A stretch of 64,000 nucleotides of DNA from Sipunculus nudus (lineage: Eukaryota; Annelida; Sipuncula; Golfingiida; Sipunculidae). Made by a program: the position numbers and the translations under genes. Shown here piece by piece: positions 54,645 through 64,000 of the stretch. Where the stretch lies: assembly GCA_026874595.1 (NCBI GenBank), contig CM049307.1, positions 1,699,579 through 1,763,578 of the forward strand. Direction: 5' to 3'. The first letter of the stretch is position 1; each line of letters opens with the position of its first letter. The notes under the pieces were generated by a model. It had not been told where the DNA came from. It worked only from the letters and a program-made list of their open reading frames with translations, and ran no database searches.

Positions 54645-55744
54645 GTATACACACTGGTAGTTGAATGAGGGACAAACATCATCACTGTGCTAATTATTAT
54701 CTCAGCTATAATCTGTTACTGGAATTAATAGTCAATTTCATACCTGGTGAAGATTTTACTTTTCAGAAGTAAAGGATTACTTATCTGATGAACAACCACA
54801 CTTTCATAGCAATACACCATTTTGTGGACACAATTAAAGGTGCACTTTAATCATTGTAACCCTGGTGGTACTATACAAAATCTAAAATGTAACACAGCCT
54901 AGAATAACAATGAATCAAATAAAGAAAATTCTAACATTCATCTAGTTTATGAACCATCTGGGGGAACGGGGTGGGGAAGGAAGGGGAGGGTGCAGGGCAG
55001 AGGGGAAGCCTGCCAGTATTTGCCAAGCTGAGCCAAGACAAGCTGCCTGGAGTGGGTTCTGTAACACAGGTGAAGGCTGTACTACTAGGTTGGCTTGATG
55101 TAAACAAAGCTTGACATGGTGTATGAAAACTTGAATAAAAGCTTCTCTTTTCAATCAATTCCTTTGAAATTTCAGATTTTAAAAGATTAAATCCTTATGT
55201 ATATATGCTGTGAAAATTAAATCAAGTGCTTACAGGGAAAAAACGTGCTGTGGCCAAATTTGGACAAAATATAATGTATTGATTTTTTATTTATACTAAT
55301 AACTTAAAATGTTTGCAAAATTCAGATCTAATTTTGAGTAAACAATTAAATCTTGATAAAATAAAGTTTTATCACTGAAAAAAAGCGTCCAGCTTTAGCA
55401 ATTCTCATGTTAAGTGAGTACATATATTTCCTGATTTTTTAAAAATTGCATTATGTTTGGGCAAATAACTTCAAAACAAAAAGAAATACTGACACAATTT
55501 TTGGCAAGTACTTAGAAAATGTATGGAAAAATAATCATACTAAATATTTTAAAAACAGATCAGTAGTTTTGATATTAGGCAACCTTGAAGTGTAGGAGAT
55601 TTTTGGGACATCTAACCATATGCAAAATTTTGGATTTGTAGGTCCAACGGTTTCTAAACATGCCCTGTTAATGGACGGACGGCTGGACGAAGGACAAAGG
55701 ACCCTGACTATAGCTCAGATGACTTATAGTCAGCTGAACTAAAA
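54645..55744. repeat. Dispersed ~1-kb repeat, copy 2
   Basis: Colinear with 49050-50110, then ends with GGACGGACGGCTGGACG and the CTATAGCTCAG ... TATAGTCAGCTGA hairpin at 55702-55740. Confidence 0.85.
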
Positions 55745-57172
55745 ATCTAATATGGTGTTGGGGTGTAATCTCTCAAGCTTACATATTGGGACAGCTAGTG
55801 AAAGATGAAATCTGATACGGATTTTGGGATGTTATCTCTCCTGCTTACATACTGTGACAGCTAGTGAAGGACAAAAACTGATACGGATGTTGGAATGTAA
55901 TCTCTCCATCTTACATATACTGTTACAGCTAAACAAGGACAAAAACTGATAAGGATGTTGGAATGTAATATCTCCAGCTTAATTACATATTGTGACAGCT
56001 AGTGATGGACGAAATCTGATGAGGATGTTGGGATGTAATCTCTCCTGCTTACATATACTGAGACAGCTAAACAAGGACAAAAACTGATAATGATTTTGGA
56101 ATGTTATCTTTCCAGCTTACATATATTGTGACAACAAAACAAGGGCAAAATCTGATAAGGACGTTGGAATGTAATATCTCCAGCTTAATTACATATTGTG
56201 ACAGCTAGTGATGGACGAAATCTGATGAGGATGTTGGGATGTAATATCTCCAGCTTAATTACATATTGTGACAGCTAGTGAAAGACAAAATCTGATAAGG
56301 ATGTTGGAATGTAATATCTCCAGCTTAATTACATACTGTGACAGCTAGCGATGGACAAAATCTGATGAGGATGTTGGGATGTAATATCTCCAGGTTAATT
56401 ACATACTGTGACAGCTAGCAATGGACGAAATCTGAGGAGGATGTTGGGATGTAATATCTCCAGGTTAATTACATATTGTGACAGCTAGTGAAGGACAAAA
56501 TCTGATACGAATGTTTGGATGTAATATCTCCAGCTTAATAACATACTGTGACAGCTAGCGATGGATGAAATCTGAGGAGGATGTTAGGATGTAATATCTC
56601 CAGGTTAATTACATACTGTTACAGCTAGCGATGGACAAAATCTGATTAGGATGTTGGGATGTAATATCTCCTGCTTACATACTGTGACAGCTAGTGAAGG
56701 ACAAAAACTGATACGGATGTTGGAATGTAATATCTCCAGCTTAATTACATACTGTGACAGCTAGCGATGGACAAAATCTGATGAGGATGTTGGGATGTAA
56801 TATCTCCAGGTTAATTACATACTGTGACAGCTAGCAATGGACGAAATCTGAGGAGGATGTTGGGATGTAATATCTCCAGGTTAATTACATATTGTGACAG
56901 CTAGTGATGGACGAAATCTGATGAGGATGTTGGTATGTAATATCTCCAGCTTAATTACATACTGTGACAGCTAGTGAAGGACAAAAACTGATACGGATGT
57001 TGGGATGTAATCTCTCCTTCTTACATACTGTGACAGCTAGTGAAGGACAAAAACTGATACGGATGTTGGAATGTTATCTCTCCATCTTACATATACTGTG
57101 ACAGCTAAAAAGGACAAAATCTGATATGGATTTCATGATGAAAACTCTCCAGCTCATATTGTGACAGCTCTT
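55745..57172. repeat. 70-bp tandem repeat, about 20 units
   Basis: Units contain GATGTTGGGATGTAATATCT, CCAGCTTAATTACATACTGT and GACAGCTAGTGATGGACGAA. Shorter units of about 64-66 bp lack TTAATTA. Variants alternate (GATGGACGAAATCTGATGAG versus GAAGGACAAAAACTGATACG), giving blocks that repeat as groups. Confidence 0.95.
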
Positions 57173-60100
57173 GCACAAGATATTATTAACTGAACTCCAC
57201 CACCTATCATTCAAAGAGAGTTTTTATTACATATATATTCATCACACTTCTGAATTATATATGGGTATATAATTATCAGGATATATGTGAATGAATACAG
57301 AAAATGAATACTTTATTTTTAATACATGTGAATGGGTTTAATAGTGTAGGCCAATCTGGAAAATGTGAGTATATATAAATGATTAAAAAACAGCAGACAT
57401 TATTATCACATATGAAGGTATGTGTGTAACTAATTTCTTGTGAAATCTTTAAAAAGAATCATATATTGCACAATATGTGAAGTAGATAAATATTGGTACA
57501 TTGTTTAGAATGAGTAAATACTGTAAAGTGTCATAGGAAATCTTTTTGGTATAATTAATATAAATCTGAATTTTGAAAAATGCTTCCATAGAATTTTCTG
57601 TTAATATCTAGTTATCATGCACAAATATGTAGAAGTTTCAAAGGACATGTGAACCAGTTTTTAACAAACAAATGAAAGCTTGATTTTCAAGGGAAAATAT
57701 ACATATTTATGGAAGGTTTCTTCCAAATCTGCTTCATTCAATATGCATGCTGCAGTGATGGTTAAATTATATACTTTATTAATTTTTTTTATGTGCAGAA
57801 TTGGGTGCAGATATAAATATCATACACCACACCGCATGATACTGGAATAAATATCATTAATTATGTAAACAGACACCATATTCAGCAGTACGTGTCATGA
57901 GGGGATAACCTATATAGACAAAACCCTACAGCTGGGTGAAGCAAAACACTGCAGAATTATATATTCTTGAAAGACAGAGTTCCTAAATAACTAATATAAA
58001 AATCTGACAGATATAGAACAAATACATTTTTAAGATACTACATATAGTAGCTGAAAGTCTTTAATTTTACAAAAGTTCTGCCAAAAAAACAAACAATTAA
58101 TCTTTGAAATACAATAAAAAATATGTGGCTGATGTCATGTATCCACACACTACAGCATGCTTACCTGATCAAAGAAAACAAACACAACACTATCCTGTTA
58201 CAATTAAAACAGATGCAAATTTCTACATGGTTCTACAGAATTCACTTAAAATATCACATTTGAGGCATGCAAACACAAACTGTCACAATTGGAACCAAAT
58301 TGCATCTAGGCCAGAAAATATAAAATAAAATTCACCCATGCAGTCAATGAAAAATTGTATATATCTGCAGAGGAAGACTTGCATGATAAACATAATGGTT
58401 AAATGTGTAAAGACATGTAACACTGTTATAAATTTGTATTACTACATTAATACTCATTTTTTAACTTATGGCTATATTACTCAATTTTTCTGTATCATGT
58501 TTCAATGTGCTTTATGCCCAAACACATTATATTTAATTTCAAATAAATCCATTTCAGAAGTGTCAAGAATATAAGCACTGTCCTGGAAGAAGATTTCTTT
58601 CAATGAGCTGCTAGGAGAGTGAATCATGTGACCAAATCCACTCTTCTTGCAGAAGTAACCATGCATATTTCAAATTAAAATGAAAGATACCTGTGACATG
58701 TCTGGAGAGTATAAGAGGAAGGGGCTTGATTTCTATCTGTTTTATTAATACAATCACTGGGAGACAGAATATTAATACAATCACTGGGAGACAGAATATT
58801 AATACAATCACTGGGAGACAGAATATTAATACAATCACTGGGAGACAGAATATTAATATAATCAAGGTAGAATAGGAGAAAAATGTGGACCACGTCTTTG
58901 TGCAAAATCCTTTGGATATAATTTTAAAATAAAACATACAGCTCTCAAAACCACCAATATTATTTGACAAGCATGATTTCTGGTAGAGTGGAAACTTTTC
59001 CTAGATATTTGTTGTAATTATTAGCACTGTTTGCAGCAGTGTGAATCATTACACGTATCTGACTATATTTACATGCTTTGCTGAATAATACCACCTATCT
59101 AATGGAAACATGCAACCTGCCTATTTTCACTATGTTACCATTAATCATACCAGAGTAGCATTTAAACAAATATGACAAATTCTTCTATAGAGTTAGTTTG
59201 GTTTCATTTTTGTCTGGAATACAAGGATTTTATCCATTTAAAGTATTAAAAAAATAAAGAAGAGAAAACAGGTTATATTAGATAATTAAGTGGGAATATA
59301 TCTATGTATCGGTGGCCAAGTTACATAAGGCCATCAACATATCTGACCTATTTTAGGCTATTTTTCCAAGGATAAGGAGAAAAATTGATTTTTTTTTGTG
59401 ATAAATTTAATGATAATTTAATTCTTATAAGAACTGGTGCCTGATGAAAGCCTGTAAAGCAATAAAAAAAGGCCAATCCATTCGGTTTTTAAACACTTAC
59501 TTTTACATCAGACATTAACTAACTTTTACATCAGAAATTATATTTACTGTGCTCTGTTTAATTAAATTTCCCAAAGTTATATAGGGGCTTTGTAATTGAC
59601 CCAGTTGGCAAATCCTTTCTAGAATTGACTTGGAACAGCAATGTCTCCATACCCTCTTTAAATATGGATTACACTTTTTCATGGTACTGGGGTACAGGTA
59701 GAAGACTTTCTCCATGATGCAGGGATAACAACATTAAAAGTATGTTTGACGCTAAAATTTGAGCATACTGTGACAACCTACATACAAAATCTTGGTGGAT
59801 TTATGAACAATCACACTATAATTCACATAAATCTACCAAAAACAGAACATACCAAAATGAAAATATACATCACATACAAAATCTACATGAAACAAAGTAA
59901 CAAAGTTAACGATAAACAGCAAATTTAACAATGTAAAACCAATTAGCACTGTTTAAAATGAAACAAGATACAGGTAACTAACTGCTCATAATAATGCAGG
60001 TTGCTTTATATTTATAAAAGAACAGAACAGCAAAAGCACTTACTAAAACTGCAACAGCATTACTGGTACATTGAGCCATTCATACATGCTTTGGTTATCA

Positions 60101-60356
60101 TTTCTTTCAATATATAACAAAACAGATTTAACTAAACATAATTACAAACACCTGGTGACAAACATAACATATTCGATCAAACCCCATAGTAAAATACACA
60201 CATGTAATGTGTTTATTTTGACTAGGGTAGCTTTATTGCGATAAGAAAAATGATGTTGGATAACTCATGCTGATACATCTAGGATATACATACGATACAA
60301 CATGGAGAGCCTGAGTATTGATAGAGTGTGAAAGATGACGGAATCGTTGGAGGTAT
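57173..60356. other. Non-coding: intron and 3' UTR sequence of the PKC gene
   Basis: No exon or element recognised except the 27-bp repeat at 58744-58866. Nearest the exon, AATAAA-type signals lie on the minus strand at 60232-60237 and 60212-60217, about 120-145 bp past the proximal stop; these could terminate the transcript that uses it. Confidence 0.45.
58744..58866. repeat. 27-bp tandem repeat, about 4.6 units
   Basis: ATTAATACAATCACTGGGAG followed by ACAGAAT, units at 58744, 58771, 58798, 58825 and a partial one. The units appear identical. Confidence 0.95.
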
Positions 60357-60509
60357 TCAAGAGTCCAGGTAGTACGTGGGATTGACGAATGTAAAATCAG
60401 TAAATTCATCTCCTTCAGCGTTCAACAGTATCATTTCATCGGTTGGTGTCAGACGAATTGGGACACGTGTAAAAATCTTGTCAAAATTTTCCCCTTTCCT
60501 TGGGTCACT
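60357..60509 (-). CDS. Protein kinase C, proximal alternative C-terminal exon (betaII-like)
   Basis: On the minus strand an acceptor CCCCCTCCTTCAG ends at 60510, then 50 codons in phase 0 and TGA (60357-60359). The peptide has ENFDKIFTR, the turn motif LTPTDEM, and the hydrophobic motif FTDFTFVNP, ending YYLDS. NFDKxFTR and FxxFTFVNP are typical of the conventional-PKC V5 tail, here closer to the alpha/betaII style. It replaces the Ser of the hydrophobic motif with Thr. Length and phase equal those of the distal exon at 45497-45649, so either can follow the same kinase exon. The open frame upstream to 60593 crosses the acceptor and is intronic. Confidence 0.85.
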   Translation of the reverse strand, partial: SDPRKGENFDKIFTRVPIRLTPTDEMILLNAEGDEFTDFTFVNPTYYLDS

Positions 60510-61185
60510 CTGAAGGAGGGGGCAAAATGAAACATTCAGTAAGCCATATAAGCAAAGCAAACCTTGGAAATATAACAAAGTTCTAAGTACCACAAGCCTT
60601 TATGGTTACAATACTTAATCTACCAGCTCCAACATTAAAAAAAATGGACAAACAACATGTAATATCAATTTAACAACACATGGTGCAAACACAGAAGCTC
60701 ACAGAAATTACAATCTACTAATACCATAAAAACATAAAATAACAACAACAATATAACAGCACTACCAGAAAAAAACACATTACAAAAATTACATTAAGAA
60801 TTTACAATTAATACTTCCTATGATGTTATTATTTTTCTTATAATAATAATGTATCAACATAACTTTAAATACTTTAAATCAATGTTAGATATCAGTAGAA
60901 AAGTGTAAAGAGTGCTGGTGATGTGAGGATCCTTCTGTGAGAGGTGTCCACAGGACTGATTAATGGACCACACAGCAGATAGAACATTAATATGAATGTT
61001 ATGTTGAATGTGCAAGCAGGATATATACCATTTGTAATTAACAGGTAAATAATTAAGCAAATAACACAAATACCTGAGGTACAGTTAACAATGTACACTC
61101 CTTAAACAGTGGTAATACATTGCTTTCACTTAATTTGCTGAGTTTCACCACCAGAGAGCTGGCACAGGGGGAAGAATGGACAGAC
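60510..61185. other. Intron sequence upstream of the proximal PKC exon
   Basis: AT-rich, no exon seen. Runs into the 63-bp array. Confidence 0.45.
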
Positions 61186-63579
61186 CAATGAGAACTGGGC
61201 ATTACATTGTGCCTGCATGTCTGATACTTGAAATACCCTGCCCTCATCCAATGAGAACAGGGCATCACATTGTGCCTGCATGTCTGATACTTGAAATACC
61301 CTGCCCTCATCCAATGAGAACAGGGCATCACATTGTGCCTGCATGTCTGATACTTGAAATACCCTGCCCTCATCCAATGAGAACAGGGCACCACATTGTG
61401 CCTGCATGTCTGATACTTGAAATACCCTGCCCTCATCCAATGAGAACAGGGCACTACACTGTGCCTGCATGTCTGATACTTGAAATACCCTGCTCTCATC
61501 CAATGAGAACAGGGCATCAAATTGTGCCTGCATGTCTGATACTTGAAATACCCTGCTCTCATCCAATGAGAACAGGGCATCACATTGTGCCTGCATGTCT
61601 GATACTTGAACTACCCTGCCCTCATCCAATGAGAACAGGGCATTACATTGTGCCTGCATGTCTGATACGTGAAATACCCTGCCCTCATCCAATGAGAACA
61701 GGTCATCACATTGTGCCTGCATGTCTGATACTTGAAATACCCTGCCCTCATCCAATGAGAACAGGGCATCACATTGTGCCTGCATGTCTGATACTTGAAA
61801 TACCCTGCCCTCATCCAATGAGAACAGGGCACCACACTGTGCCTGCATGTCTGATACTTGAAATACTCTGCCCTCATCCAATGAGAACAGGGCATCACAT
61901 TGTGCCTGCATGTCTGATACTTGAAATACCCTGCTCTCATCCAATGAGAACAGGGCACCACACTGTGCCTGCATGTCTGATACTTGAAATACCCTGCTCT
62001 CATCCAATGAGAAATGGGCATCACATTGTGCCTGCATGTCTGATACTTGAAATACCCTGCTCTCATCCAATGAGAACAGGGCACCACACTGTGCCTGCAT
62101 GTCTGATACTTGAAATACCCTGCTCTCATCCAATGAGAACAGTGCACCACATTGTGCCTGCATGTCTGATACTTGACATACCCTGCCCTCATCCAATGAG
62201 AACAGTGAACCACATTGTGCCTGCATGTCTGATACTTGAAATACCCTGCCCTCATCCAATGAGAACAGGGCACCACATTGTGCCTGCATGTCTGATACTT
62301 GAAATACCCTGCCCTCATCCAATGAGAACAGGGCACCACATTGTGCCTGCATGTCTGATACTTGACATACCCTGCCCTCATCCAATGAGAACAGTGCACC
62401 ACATTGTGCCTGCATGTCTGATACTTGAAATACCCTGCCCTCATCCAATTAGAACAGGGCACCACATTGTGCCTGCATGTCTGATACTTGACATACCCTG
62501 CCCTCATCCAATTAGAACAGTGCACCACATTGTGCCTGCATGTCTGATACTTGAAATACCCTGCTCTCATCCAATGAGAACAGTGCACCACATTGTGCCT
62601 GCATGTCTGATACTTGAAATACCCTGCTCTCATCCAATGAGAACAGTGCACCACATTGTGCCTGCATGTCTGATACTTGAAATACCCTGCCCTCATCCAA
62701 TGAGAACAGGGCACCACATTGTGCCTGCATGTCTGATACTTGAAATACCCTGCTCTCATCCAATGAGAACAGGGCACCACATTGTGCCTGCATGTCTGAT
62801 ACTTGACATACCCTGCTCTCATCCAATGAGAACAGGGCATCACATTGTGCCTGCATGTCTGATACTTGAAATACCCTGCTCTCATACAATGAGAACAGGG
62901 TACCACATTGTGCCTGCATGTCTGATACTTGAAATACCCTGCTCTCATCCAATGAGAACAGGGCATCACATTGTGCCTGCATGTCTGATACTTGACATAC
63001 CCTGCCCTCATCCAATGAGAACAGTGCACCACATTGTGCCTGCATGTCTGATACTTGAAATACCCTACCCACATACAATGAGAAATGGGCATCATATTGT
63101 GCCTGCATGTCTGATACTTGAAATACCCTGCCCACATACAATGAGAACAGGGCATCACATTGTGCCTGCATGTCTGATACTTGACATACCCTGTCCTCAT
63201 CCAATGAGAACAGTGCACCACATTGTGCCTGCATGTCTGATACTTGAAATACCCTACCCACATACAATGAGAAATGGGCATCATATTGTGCCTGCATGTC
63301 TGATACTTGAAATACCCTGCCCACATACAATGAGAACAGGGCATCACATTGTGCCTGCATGTCTGATACTTGACATACCCTGTCCTCATCCAATGAGAAC
63401 AGTGCACCACATTGTGCCTGCATGTCTAATACTTGAAATACCCTGCTCTCATCCAATGAGAAATGGGCATCACATTGTGCCTGCATGTCTGATACCTGAA
63501 ATACCCTGCTCTCATCCAATGAGAACAGGGCATCACATTGTGCCTGCATGTCTGATACTTGAAAAACCCTGTCCTCATT
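61186..63579. repeat. 63-bp tandem repeat, about 38 units
   Basis: Units contain CTGATACTTGAAATACCCTG, CCCTCATCCAATGAGAACAG and GGCACCACATTGTGCCTGCA, then TGT. Because 63 is a multiple of 3 and the unit lacks stops in several frames, frames up to 828 codons stay open on both strands. The array lies in what appears to be an intron of the PKC gene. Confidence 0.95.
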
Positions 63580-64000
63580 GGTTGGAATTTAACATTCTTG
63601 GTCCTGTGCCAACTGCATGGTGGTGGACCCCAGCAAATCCTGCTACTGCAAGTATTGGTTAATTTGAATATAACAAATCAAAAGTGTTGTACAAAGAATG
63701 TGGATTTGATCTGTAAAATTCCAGATGCATCAATGTCAAAGTAATAACAAAATTGCTGAAAGCTTGGAAAAAGAAATAAATTTTGACTTGTTCATGACAC
63801 AAACTTGTACTGACTTAACATCTATGTTAGTCTGACTGACCAGAGATGTCAGATGAACACATATAGGAATTTGGCCTTGAAAAGCTGAGCATTTATTTAA
63901 AATAAAATAAAAAATAAAATATAGATACATTCCTCCTCCTTATAGAAAGATTATAGATCTTTTTGGAAAGTACAATATATTTATATTCATTTCAGACATC
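63580..64000. other. Intron-like sequence to the window edge
   Basis: No recognised exon; AT-rich. Confidence 0.4.

Noticed and set aside
60510-60593. N-terminal extension of the proximal PKC exon frame
   Set aside because: The sequence before 60509 is a pyrimidine-rich acceptor and intron; the PKC-like similarity begins exactly after it.
61126-63662. 828-codon plus-strand frame and several minus-strand frames of 176-599 codons
   Set aside because: All follow the 63-bp repeat period and are open on both strands. They lie in a probable intron with no start context or domain.

Overview
The window is eukaryotic genomic DNA: AT-rich, almost without intact genes, and packed with transposable elements, minisatellites and microsatellites. 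The repeat content (Ty3/gypsy element of a Mag-like type, L1-like LINEs, repeats built on GTGACCTTGACCTTTGACC, and repeats ending in the ACTATAGCTCGG hairpin) and the invertebrate-style protein kinase C exons suggest a mollusc, most likely a bivalve; the species call is inference. I saw no rRNA, tRNA or CRISPR.

1-9 kb: an inverted-repeat element (1-1878) around a ~147-bp tandem repeat; a 5'-truncated, frameshifted non-LTR retrotransposon (2446-4560); and a decayed LTR retrotransposon (4768-8280) with a 5' LTR, a tRNA-Pro-like primer site, gag and integrase but no visible RT/RNase H or 3' LTR.

9-30 kb is a nest of elements. A minus-strand L1-like LINE (3' end near 9094, 5' end near 30258) was split by a plus-strand L1-like LINE (9136-23926) bounded by a 10-bp target duplication. 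ORF1 of the plus LINE holds a 45-bp (15-codon) in-frame tandem expansion of about 95 units in its RNA-binding domain. A 5.07-kb Ty3/gypsy element (12549-17615; 211-bp LTRs, ATATT target duplication) then jumped into that array, and a small hairpin element later broke its gag-pol frame. A solo LTR lies in ORF2, and 4.4 kb spanning the ends of both LINEs is present twice in direct tandem (20049-24446 and 24447-28843).

30-45 kb: diverged dispersed repeats, a 1.3-kb pogo/Tigger-like element with TA target duplication (35458-36760), a LINE endonuclease fragment (38830-39690, minus), and 44-bp and 60-bp tandem arrays. One doubtful exon (41040-41299) is listed.

45-64 kb appears to be the 3' end of one minus-strand host gene, a conventional protein kinase C. 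Two alternative terminal exons are visible, at 60357-60509 and 45497-45649. Each is 153 bp, phase 0, and encodes a 50-residue V5 tail. They resemble the betaII- and betaI-type tails of vertebrate PRKCB, in the same 5'-3' order. The 14.7 kb between them and the intron upstream are filled with a hAT-like element, a 288-bp array dense in nuclear-receptor half-sites, a 70-bp array, a 63-bp array with a CCAAT box in each unit, and copies of dispersed repeats.
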